The position numbers and the translations under genes are program-made. Under the pieces are notes generated by a model. That model was given only the letters and a program-made list of their open reading frames with translations. It was not told the DNA's origin and made no database searches. This document shows, piece after piece, positions 55,556-64,000 of a stretch of 64,000 nt of DNA. Within the stretch, counting starts at the first letter, position 1. Each line of letters opens with the position of its first letter. Source of the stretch: Metellina segmentata (lineage: Eukaryota; Arthropoda; Arachnida; Araneae; Tetragnathidae); the NCBI GenBank assembly GCA_947359465.1, contig OX375878.1, forward strand, positions 84,485,627-84,549,626, written 5' to 3'.

Positions 55556-56694
55556 CACCTATATTTATATTAACAGAAAATAACCCTTGTTCCATCAGTA
55601 CGAAGTGGAAACTTAAAAAATCTTTCAATCTTCCGAATTCACTTCACCTGGTGGATTCAAATTCCGTCAGTTCGTCGTAGTTAACCCCTAACGCTTGTGG
55701 CATGCTCTCACAAGAGTGTGATCCTAAACTCGCGCGTTTGATTAATTATCGCCTATCTTAATTTATTCAGATAATTTAGTGTGCCTTTCTGCTCCAGCGT
55801 AATTGTTGATTCTCAAAAGACGATTAATTACATTTTAACGAGATAGCATCTATTTTAAATTAATCTAAACTACGCTTGTGCAGATAATTAGGCAACGTGT
55901 TCACGTAATAGCTGGACGCTGTGCTCAGGAATCCAACGCCTCACTTGATGTGCGTTTGATAAATGATTGTTTTCGCTCAGATTGCTCGCTCTGGAATTGA
56001 CGTTAATCCGAGTGTAAACTCTTCCTAACTAACCTTTACTCGTCTTCCCTGTGCCAGATCAATATTAAGTTCAAAGAAAAGTGGCGAGATAATATTCCTA
56101 ACTACATTATCGTGTTCGTGGAAACGGTGTTGTTTAATTGGGAGTTCTTAATTGTTTTGCCTCTGTTCAGCTGAGAAATATATTCTTGACTAAGCAAAAT
56201 TCACGGTAATTAAAGACTAACTAGTTACCCAAAATGGGCATTCTTTGTTAGTGGTTCTTCAATCATATGTTTATGGTACTTGTGTTAAATTTCTAGTTAC
56301 GATTTCTTGCTCATTAAAGTTCTAAATTGCTTCCCATGAATAAAAAGAATTTATGATAACTAACTAATGATATAATGCGCTGTGGTTAGCTTGTATTACT
56401 TTGAGGATCATCCATGAAATTTTGTTAAAGATATATGAAGATAAGCCTAACGATTTCTAAGAAGCCTATATAGTTTTTGGTGTTTGTTGTACCCAAACAT
56501 TTGAAACAACATAATCTTTCAAATTGATACCCCGTTATAACAAAGTAATGGTCATTTCTGTTTCACTTTTAGTGGAATTATATGAATATAATTTCAAACA
56601 AATTTTGATTCCATTCTACATTGCAAATAAGTCGATTCTATTAATATTTACATTATACTGAAGAAGAAACATGAAATTCATCGTACTACATCCA
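55556..56694. other. No supported gene
   Basis: AT-rich intron sequence without recognisable structure. Confidence 0.4.
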
Positions 56695-57016
56695 TTAAAT
56701 AACCCTTTATCCTCCTATTGGCTGTATATAAGAGGTATCTCATTATTAGCAAAACTAACCAGATCTTGATGAACCGTGGTATCGCGTCATTAGAATAAAA
56801 TTGACCAGATCTTGATGGACCATGGTATCTCGTCATTAGAATTGTCCAGATCTTGATGGACCATGGCATCTCGTCATTAGAATAAAATTGACTAGATCTT
56901 GATAACGTCATCATAAAAAAATCGACAGAATCATGAAGACGAGGTATCTCGTCATTAGCGTAATTGGTCTTACCTTGATGGACGAGGTATCTCGTCGAAA
57001 CCAATCGTAGGGTTAA
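56695..57016. mobile_element. TTAA MITE family copy with about six ~45-bp internal modules
   Basis: Modules of the form GGTATCTCGTCATTAGAATA followed by AAATTGACCAGATCTTGATG and GAC repeat from 56730 to 57000, with ATCATAAAAAAATCGACAG in one spacer as in the 120-bp satellite. The right end is AACCAATCGTAGGGTTAA; the left end (TTAAATAACCCTTTATCCTC) is disturbed. Confidence 0.75.
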
Positions 57017-57285
57017 CTCATTAAATTGTGTGAATTGATTTCTTTAAAAATTGATCAAATCACATATTTTCTTGTATTGAAATAATCAAATTTCATTTTG
57101 TTCTAATACACCACTGACCTCTTCGTCTCTATGGGCAAACTCACGTCTGCTTGTGTGGGAGTACCTAGTAGGAGATCCGAGAATACTCATAACTGGAACA
57201 ATCACCAACATATATGTGCTTACAAACCGGGATTCGATACGGGACTTACCGTGTGGAAGACCAGTTAGGCAGCTAGTAAATACTT
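57017..57285. other. No supported gene
   Basis: Short unique-looking interval; the minus-strand frame is unrecognised. Confidence 0.35.
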
Positions 57286-57298
57286 TATATAACCTGCT

Positions 57299-57630
57299 GC
57301 CGACCAACCGGTATATTGGTTAAGGTGTTAGCCTCTAGATCGGAAGGTTCCTGGTTCGAATCCGGGTCCGGACATGGATGTTTGTAAGCGTATGGTGTAG
57401 AGGCGGCTGATGCACCTTAAATCTGTCGTGGCCGAAAGTCCTCACGTTGGGTTAGCGTGGAAGTTTGGAGAGTGGGGTGCCATTTCAGATGTTGCTTCGT
57501 CGCCTGACCGTGGTTCAAAATTACGAGGTGTTGTCCTCGGATCTTTCCCTTAAGGGACTGATCCCGGACCGTCGTCAATATCCCGTTGTGTTGCTCTAGT
57601 AGTACGTTAACTAAAAATTACTATTACCAT
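57299..57630 (+). mobile_element. SINE, family A, full length
   Basis: Flanked by TATATAACCTGCT (57286-57298) and TATGTAACCTGCT (57631-57643). Starts GCCGACCAACCGGTATATTG; the B box GGTTCGAATCC is intact. The tail is AATTACTATTACCAT. About 370 bp before the PDZ exon. Confidence 0.96.
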
Positions 57631-58005
57631 TATGTAACCTGCTATTTGGGGCCAGGTACAATATTCATAGAACTCGAAATTTCTTATTGTTATCAAAAGC
57701 GCATGTGTTCAACGGCAATTGAAATGATTTCATCCGGAGTGATTCTATTGTGAGAATATATAAATACAAAAATCCTTCACTCTTTCAACGAATATATGTA
57801 AAATTGATCATTTAATTCGACTCAAATTCCGATTACCGTATTGTTTCATACTATCTAGGGCAGTCCTACTTTCCCATTTATCGTCTAAGCTTTCATTTTC
57901 AGCATCTCTTATTTCAACTGCCCCACAGCGCAAAATAATCATTTCGTTAATAAAACATTCAAACATACAATTACGATAGACTAAAGATTATCTTTCTTTC
58001 CGTAG

Positions 58006-58163
58006 CCATGTGAACAAAACCACCACCAACGAGAATCCCAGGAAGGATTCGGACGAAGAGCCTCCGCAACCCAGGGACATCGAGCTTGTCAGAGATCCGC
58101 AGAAGGGATTCGGATTCGTCGCTGGCAGTGAGAAACCAGTCATTGTCAGGTTCGTCACCGAAG
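58006..58163 (+). CDS. FRMPD4: FRMPD4/Preso-like scaffold, exon with end of WW domain and start of PDZ domain
   Basis: This is the next exon of the gene whose WW exon ends at 27161. The acceptor is ctttccgtag ending at 58005 and the donor is gtaaga at 58164. Length is 158 bp, entering in phase 2 (AA+C gives Asn) and leaving in phase 1. The peptide starts HVNKTTTNENPRKD, which completes the WW domain (YFI-N-H...NPR). An acidic linker follows, then IELVRDPQKGFGFVAGSEKP and VIVRFVTE. That is the first two strands of a PDZ domain, with a GFGF carboxylate-binding loop and the FVAGSEKP segment typical of FRMPD proteins. The remaining PDZ and the FERM domain lie beyond 58163. A SINE starts about 65 bp after the donor. 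The second WW tryptophan is replaced by Asn. The exon pairing is certain from frame and homology; the paralog name is less sure because invertebrates may carry one FRMPD ancestor. Confidence 0.88.
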
Positions 58164-58227
58164 GTAAGAAATTTACCAATTGCATACATTTTCTGCAACT
58201 GCTCCGCAACAAACTAGTCTTACTGTA

Positions 58228-58532
58228 TTGAGCTGCGGTAGCCCTGAGTAACCGATTAGCAACCGAAGTGTTGTGATTCGAAACTAGGTGGAACCAAAGA
58301 TCGTCGCGCTCATGGGAGCTGGTTCATGTTAAATCTGCCATGGCCTCAAAGGTCCTCAAGTTGGCATAGTGTGGCAGTTTGGAAAGCGGGAGTGTCAGCT
58401 CAGGTGTTTCAGGTCAGACCGTGGTTAATTTCTTCGTGTTGTTATCTTATCTTTCCCATGATGATTGGTCCCGGACAATCGCCAATAGCTTGTGTTGCTC
58501 CAATGTTACGTTAATCAACTATCTACTGCAGT
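58228..58532 (+). mobile_element. SINE, family B, near full length, in the intron after the PDZ exon
   Basis: Head GAGCTGCGGTAGCCCTGAG and GATTAGCAACCGAAGTGTTG, with B box TGATTCGAAAC. Core: CCAAAGATCGTCGCGCTC, GTTAAATCTGCCATGGCCTC, GTGTCAGCTCAGGTGTTTC, and CGCCAATAGCTTGTG. The tail is ATCAACTATCTACTG. It begins about 65 bp after the splice donor. Confidence 0.85.
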
Positions 58533-60590
58533 ATTATTGAACAAAATTCGTAACACAGCAAAAGAGGTAATATCTCTAACTTAGGTCATTATAGGTTAAC
58601 GGTTATTACATTTTTTGATTACAAGTGCGTAATGGGGGGTTAACACAATGGTGTATTGACACAATCAACTGTTTTCTAGTTATGAGGAAAAAACCTTTTA
58701 TTTAAGCCCTGCTGCTAACTTCTCGATTAACACAACTTAAAAACTCGGGTACAACAGAAATTTTAATGTAACTATTGAAACAAATTTGGTAATTTATAAT
58801 CGATTCTATTTCAAGGCATTGAAAAGGCACATCTAGGTAAGAACCTTTTTAATAATAAAGATTACATAAATCTTCATTATAATATTTTAATACTTTTTTA
58901 TTGGATTTAACTATTATTTCTATTGAATGAAACGAGTATAAAATGTATAAAATTTTAATTTTGGGTGGTTTAAAGTGCATTATTTATTTTTGTTTTATTC
59001 CTAATTCTGAAATTCGGTGAAGCAATTTATTTCTCAGTGATTATAATAGCACTCTGACACAGATTTTCGTATTATGCTTAAACTTACTTGAAACTAATAC
59101 TCTAAAGGCGCATACTTAAATATCTTAAAGCAGAGACAAGTTAATCTTTTAATTTATCGATGGTCTTCGTGGAAACCTGGTTCCTAAAACCTATAATCTG
59201 AACTAAGCGTTTGATGTATTCCACAAACTTGTTTAGATTCAATGAACGTCGAAATACATTTTTAAGGTAATTCGTTATGCTTGCATATACATAATTTATA
59301 ATGGAAATTCCCTTGCGTATCGTTTTAACTAAACCACCGCTTAACAAACCGACCAATTGAGGTAGTGGTCCGGTATTCATTGAATCTAAATGGTTCTAAA
59401 TAGAAACTGCTGTTTTTTAGATCGAAAAGATTCTTTGTTCGAATCTGGAATAAAGCGTTTGTCTGTCTGATGTCGAATATGTGACCACTATAAACGAGTT
59501 ATGCCTTGAATGTATGGAATGTTTGTGAAGTGCAATGGGAACTCCTTCCCCCATAGTTCACCAGGGTAACTCCAAGTAATTCATACTTCCGTTCTTGTAG
59601 TGTCATGATGATAAAAGCACTTCTAACAAATTCAAATTGTCTGGGCTTTGGTAAAAAAAAAACACCTCTTAACTATAAATACTATGAACTTTTAATTTAA
59701 TTGCTGATAAACTACGAAATTGCTTCTAAAAAGGCAACTACCGGACGATTATAACAAATGTGTTCTGTAAGCACCCTCGACAAAATTTCTTAATGAGACC
59801 CTCGTTGAAACTAAAGCTGATTACCAGTTTATATAATCCAATAAAATATTTAGACTTCAACTACTCTTAACCAAATAGCTTGTAGACAACAAATATGTTT
59901 CGGGAAACGTAACTAGTGTATGACCATAACAAATGTGTTCTGTAAGCGCCTCAAACTTAAGAAACTCGACAAAACTTATATTTCCCACTTACCCCAGAAC
60001 TCCGGCAAACTCTCCACACTTGCCCTTATTGAACCATCGGATTAGGATATCTCATAAAACTTCGAACTGCGGCCATTCTGTTTGACTGTGCCGCTAAATA
60101 CTGACAATGGAAAATCTATTAACGGCCATCACCTGCTGGATTCGCATATTCAGACGCGTGCAGCTGATTAATTCTGTTGTGAAATGCGGTAATTCCAGAA
60201 ATCAATACCAACTGCTTCGGATTCATGGAACAGCAGCTTTGTATCCGAATGGCGTTCAATTAAGAGGGACCGTTCTGAAGAGGAATTTCGGTGGATGTGC
60301 GGTTGAGGCGTGTAAAATCAATAGCTCATAATCCATCGCAGGACCCCCAACTAATGGGTTAATGAAGCACGCGTCGGTGTCGTCAATCCAATTTTCTCGG
60401 TAGACCGTAAGGTGAGAGAACCCTTGCAGAAGAAAGAGTTCTTGATTCCTCACTCGTTTAGTTCATGAATGTTAATGGTCGGAATTCAAAAATTGTTGTA
60501 GTTATCTATCTAGTTGTATTTTTCAGTTATTAAATTGCATTTTGACGACCGTGCTTTTGGGTACAATCGATTATCCGACTCACTCCTTTA
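58533..60590. other. No supported gene
   Basis: AT-rich intron. Near 59750 and 59930 a short duplicated phrase CATAACAAATGTGTTCTGTAAGCRCC occurs about 180 bp apart (written here in consensus fragments CATAACAAATG and TGTTCTGTAAGC). Frames at 59141-59380 and 60107-60331 are unrecognised. Confidence 0.4.
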
Positions 60591-60820
60591 GCCGACCAAC
60601 CGGTTTAAGGTGTTAGCCTCTAGATCGAAAAATTCCTGGTTCGGATCCAGGTCAGTGCATGGATGTTTGTAAGCGTATGGTGTAGATGCGGCTGGTGTAT
60701 CTTCGTGGCCGAAAGTCCTCACTTTGGATTGGTGTGGAAGTTTGGAGAGTGGGGTGCCAGCTCAGGTGTTGCTTCGTCATCTGACCGTGGTTCAAAATTA
60801 CGAGGTGTTGTCCTCGAATC
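60591..60820 (+). mobile_element. SINE, family A, 3'-truncated
   Basis: Starts GCCGACCAACCGGTTTAAGG; the A box is shortened by a small deletion. B box GGTTCGGATCC. The core ends abruptly at TGTTGTCCTCGAATC, with the 3' third and tail missing. 3' loss is unusual for this family and implies a later deletion. Confidence 0.93.
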
Positions 60821-61951
60821 ATTTCACAGCGATATAATGGAAAACTTTATTTTGACTATCTAACTTTTAATTTATGAAAAGAGAGGGTGTGTTGGAATTT
60901 AAGTCCAATTATAAAATGTCACCTCATTTGATTTTGCCAGTAAAATTAAGTTATAAGAACCACTTTTCTGGCAACCAGATCTTGTGAAAATTCCATGAGT
61001 CACGTCAGTGTTAACCTCTTTTTTTAAACATTACGTCGCAATCGTAACGCTGCATCAAACGAAGCCAACAGCACTTACCAAGCAGCCAAGAAATGAGGCG
61101 ATCCTTCCATTTCTATTCCACCAAACCTACAACAAATCCCTCTTTTACTCGAAAAGAAGGAATATATTGTGTTCCTAACACGTCCAGCATCAGAAGTAAA
61201 TAAAGCGGAACGTAGATCTATAAGAGTTCATCACGCGCGTTTTTTTTTCGAACTCTCCCTCTGAAGATAGAAAAGGAGAAAAACTCTCCCTGACTTTCCT
61301 CCTCGACATGATTCCACTAAAAAACGCAACCAACAAAAAAGGGGGACACGGAATAAAACATTCTTTATCAAACACCCCAGTCGATACCGGTGTCGAAATA
61401 TACATCCGATAAATGGTGTACGAAGAATGTTCTGACGGGTTGGATCGTGATGGCTCATTATACATGGAAGACTTTTCGTCCTTCCCCAAACGATAAAGGC
61501 TGTTGCCAGATAGATCCTCACTCTCATTTGTCTCGAAAGCCCTCCGCAACTTGCGTGCCAAATCGACTTTGGGGTGCAGGAGAAGATTCCGCGGGGCCAT
61601 TTCCAAAATTAAAAGAAATCGATGGGCCTGTATTTAAATTCCTTTGATCACGGCAACGGGTTCACGCCCGGATGCATTGATTGATCCGTAACAGATTCGA
61701 CACGCACAGGTGTGAATACAGAGTCCTCAGTTGCATGTTCCGTTTGTTTGTTTCTCATGCTTGCGTATGCGTGTTATGTGGTTGTGCGTGTGACGTGCGT
61801 ATGTGTGTTTATGTCGTTAGTGATGTCGCGGTGTTACCTTTCGTTTAGTTACAGCAACAGCGCGCTCGGGCAGCTGAAAATGAAGATTAACGATTTTACT
61901 GGACCAGGTAGACCTGCGCGTAGCACCTGCGCTTTTGTTTCTTTGTAGCTT
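60821..61951. other. No supported gene
   Basis: Contains 61079-61099, the 21-bp phrase that reappears as filler in the SINE at 61999. Frames at 61190-61606 and 61231-61527 (-) and at 61712-61948 (+) overlap or are unrecognised. Confidence 0.4.
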
Positions 61952-61962
61952 CTATTTGTAGA

Positions 61963-62309
61963 GTCGACCTGCAGTACTGGTGGTTGAGGTGTTAGCCTCA
62001 AGCAGCCAAGAAATGAGGCCTCTAGATAGGAAGGTTCCTGGTTCGAATCCGCGTCAGTGAATGGGTATTTGTAAGCGTGTGGTGTAGTGCTGGCTGGGGC
62101 ACCTTAAATCTATCGTGTCCGAAAGTTGGGTTGGTGTGGAAGCTTGGAGACTGGGGTGCCAGCTCAGGAGTTGACTGATCATCTGACCGTGGTTCAAAAT
62201 TACGAGGTGTTGTTCTCGGTTCTTTTCCTTAGGGAATTTATCCCGGACCGTCGTCAATAGCCTGTTGTGTTGCTCTAGTACGACGTTAATTAAAATTACC
62301 TTACCTTAC
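61963..62309 (+). mobile_element. SINE, family A, full length with a 23-bp filler in the head
   Basis: Flanked by CTATTTGTAGA (61952-61962 and 62310-62320). The head GTTAGCCTC is followed by an inserted AAGCAGCCAAGAAATGAGGC plus CTC before TAGATAGGAAGG, B box GGTTCGAATCC and the core. The tail is AATTACCTTACCTTAC. Confidence 0.94.
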
Positions 62310-62396
62310 CTATTTGTAGATGGTACGTCGTTACTCGTATTTGTAAACTCATTTAAATTCATTTATAATGAATGTAGACATCGATATGCACCTTTT

Positions 62397-62843
62397 GGTC
62401 CGGTGCACACATACGGTTTTTCAACGTGCGGCGCCACTGCGGCACCGAAGCCCAACTATATACACATAACCGTGAAATGACGCACGTACTCATTTCGTTT
62501 CATTTGCGATAAATATTCTATCGAAGAAAACGTGTTTAGTTCGCTTACTTGGTGCAAAAAAAATATATATATTTTGAAACCAAATAGACGTTACTGGATA
62601 ACACCATTTATTAATTATTATTTATATTCCATTTGTTTATGAAAACAAGGTACTTCAGAACGGAGACTCATGTGCGGCGCCATGGGGAACTGCGGTACAA
62701 ATTGCACGCAAGTTGGACGTGCGTCGCCCCAGCGGCGCTGGAGGCATGTGTGCACTGCTCCAATGGATCTAATGGATGTCAGACCGTACTTGCGTAGCGG
62801 CAGCGGCGCCGTACGTTGAAAAAGAGGATGTGTGCACCAGGCC
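62397..62843. mobile_element. Harbinger-like 450-bp MITE, copy 3
   Basis: GGTCCGGTGCACACATACGG with CAACGTGCGGCGCCACTGCG at the left and GATGTGTGCACCAGGCC at the right are the inverted ends. Flanks are TTT and TTA. The interior matches copies 1 and 2, including GATAAATATTCTATCGAAGA and ACAAGGTACTTCAGA. Confidence 0.87.
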
Positions 62844-62924
62844 TTAATGCCTCAAGAGGAAATAAAATTCATCAAAACTACAGAACAGCAGTTTAAGGGT
62901 TTACTGGCATTAATTCCTATTTCT

Positions 62925-63097
62925 AAAGAGTATGGTGATGGAGAGTGGGGTGCCAGCTCAGGTGCGACCTCGTCATCCGACGTTGTTCAAAATTACGTGG
63001 TGCTGTCCTGGGATCCTTCCTTTCGGATTTGATCGCGGACTGTCGCCAACAGCCCCTTCTGTTGCTTCAGTGTGAGGCTAATTAAAATACCTACCTG
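62925..63097 (+). mobile_element. SINE core and tail, family B
   Basis: GGAGAGTGGGGTGCCAGCTC, GTTCAAAATTACGTGGTGCT, CGCCAACAGCCCCTTCTGTT, tail AAAATACCTACCTGC. Confidence 0.85.
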
Positions 63098-63187
63098 CAT
63101 AAAGTGCGTGATAAAATCTATGTACCTCAGTAATGTTATCACAGTTCGCTTTTGAACGTTAATTTCAGTTGCATTCCACTACTCGTA

Positions 63188-63345
63188 GGGCCGCGGTAGT
63201 CCGGTTGCAACACCAGCGGATTGAGCTCGAAACTCGATCCATTCAACGACCGTCGTGAATGTGAGCTACCAGCTCATGTATTGACCTCGTCATCTGACCG
63301 GGATTAAAAATTACAAGATGTTGTGTTCGAATTGCTTAGGTTTAT
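63188..63345 (+). mobile_element. SINE, family B, 5' two thirds
   Basis: Head GGGCCGCGGTAGTCCGGTTG, AGCTCGAAACTCGATCC, CAACGACCGTCGTGAATG, CCAGCTCATGTATTGACCTC, GTCATCTGACCGGGATTAAA. Confidence 0.8.
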
Positions 63346-63529
63346 GGTATAAAGGCAAAAATATGGCCAATCTGAGCCAAACACAAGAGAGAGAAATGGA
63401 AATCACATACAAGTTATGAATATATATACACATACATAAACTTCTTACTGGCACAGTAGAACTAAATATTGATTTTGCTTTGGTATTTCCCGTATTTGGT
63501 ATTTGATATTGCTTTGATGAAACCTATCA

Positions 63530-63690
63530 GACTCCAGTCTGTTGTCATATGACCATGGCTGAAAATTAAGAGAGGCCGTCCTAGGATCTTTCCCTTCGGA
63601 ATTGATCCCACACCGTCGATAATAGCCCGTTGTGTTGCTCCACAGTCTAATATTAATTCAACTATTAACCTACTTTCATTCTGGGTATGC
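63530..63690 (+). mobile_element. SINE core fragment
   Basis: ATATGACCATGGCTGAAAAT, GGATCTTTCCCTTCGGAATT, TCGATAATAGCCCGTTGTGT, then CTATTAACCTAC as a decayed tail. Confidence 0.8.
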
Positions 63691-63983
63691 CACTGAGTTA
63701 CTGTCAAACTAAATTATACCAATGAAAGCTTTTAAATAATAGATCAGAAAAACTATCTTTACCAATTGCATAGTAATATTTGTTATTTAACACAAATATC
63801 CGTTGTAAACCTTTGAACTTTTTAAAAGTTAATCAGCAAGTCAGGAATTAATTTGTTATTCATAAAATAAAAATAAGGAAAGAATACAGCAAAATCATAT
63901 AGAAGAAAATGGAAATGTATAAGTGATCGCAACATTATTTAAAACGATGATGAAAACACAACCATAATGTAATTCATTTCCAG
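63691..63983. other. No supported gene
   Basis: AT-rich intron sequence ending at a candidate splice acceptor. Confidence 0.35.
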
Positions 63984-64000
63984 ACAGCCAGGGAAATTAC
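63984..64000 (+). CDS. Candidate start of the next FRMPD exon (partial, cut by window end)
   Basis: The sequence tttccag ends at 63983 and could be a splice acceptor. Joined in phase 1 to the exon ending at 58163 it would continue VTE-DSQGNY. That loosely fits the loop after PDZ strand B, where relatives have a Gly/Ser-rich turn followed by Lys-Leu and PGDQ. Only 17 bases are available, and two other AGs within eight bases give other frames. This is a guess that needs the sequence beyond the window. Confidence 0.25.

Larger units (their letters stand above)
27162..58005 (+). other. 30.8-kb intron of the FRMPD-like gene
   Basis: The interval between the two in-frame exons is 30,844 bp, with GT and AG ends and phase 2. 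It holds no other recognisable host exon. It contains most of the window's mobile elements: a hAT-type foldback, an endonuclease ORF, two Tc1 pseudogenes, a mariner remnant, ACTAG-ended elements, two Harbinger-like MITEs and many SINEs. An alternative exon hidden in this interval cannot be excluded by eye. Confidence 0.8.

Noticed and set aside
58164..58231. Extension of the PDZ-exon frame to a stop at 58231
   Set aside because: It passes a strong gtaaga donor, and the extra residues (KKFTNCIHFLQ) do not fit a PDZ domain.
61190..61606. 138-codon minus-strand frame
   Set aside because: No domain recognised; overlaps other frames of similar length and lies in an intron of the plus-strand gene.

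Overview
This 64 kb window looks like non-coding, repeat-rich chromosomal DNA from an arthropod, most likely a spider. The evidence is AT-rich sequence, exons with canonical GT-AG splice sites, a very long intron, abundant tRNA-derived SINEs and decayed Tc1, mariner, Mutator-type and hAT-type DNA transposons. There are no bacterial-type operons. The spider assignment rests on my recollection of the SINE core from spider genomes and is an inference.

The only host gene I can support is on the + strand: two consecutive exons of a FRMPD4/Preso-like scaffold protein (WW, then PDZ, then FERM in the family). Exon 27042-27161 encodes most of a WW domain. Exon 58006-58163 finishes the WW domain and starts the PDZ domain with an intact GFGF loop. 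The reading frame joins exactly (phase 2) across a 30,844-bp intron. A weak candidate for the next exon begins at 63984. Nearly everything else in 27-64 kb is therefore intron, and 1-27 kb is probably an upstream intron or flank.

Layout. 1-6.7 kb: a short TTAA-bounded MITE (1981), a 145-bp satellite (2711-3830), a TA/TG microsatellite (4386-4711), a SINE and a 33-bp inverted repeat. 6.7-8.2 kb: a Mutator-type transposon remnant with a 184-codon open frame. 10-18.6 kb: minisatellites, including a 142-bp array with decayed edges. 19.96-22.24 kb: a 120-bp satellite of 17 units lying exactly between the inverted TTAA-CCCTCC ends of a piggyBac-like MITE. 23.8-24.6 kb: a hAT-like ATCGATG-rich repeat. 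27.2-27.95 kb: a large foldback element with an 8-bp target duplication, 72 bp after the WW exon. 29.1-30.1 kb: an endonuclease ORF flanked by inverted repeats. 30.9-31.5, 42.4-44.0 and 46.9-47.5 kb: three elements with ACTAG-plus-hairpin 5' ends and ATATAGA 3' ends. 34.7-35.7 and 39.3-39.8 kb: two Tc1-type transposase pseudogenes. 41.5-46.4 kb: nested insertions. 44-63.7 kb: dense SINEs, many with clear target-site duplications, and three copies of a 450-bp Harbinger-like MITE.

The strongest candidates for something undescribed are (i) the MITE family whose members carry from one to 17 internal repeat units, capturing satellite birth inside a transposon, and (ii) two SINE families with different tRNA-like heads but the same core and 3' part. 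No CRISPR array, rRNA gene, functional tRNA gene or bacterial or viral gene cluster was seen.
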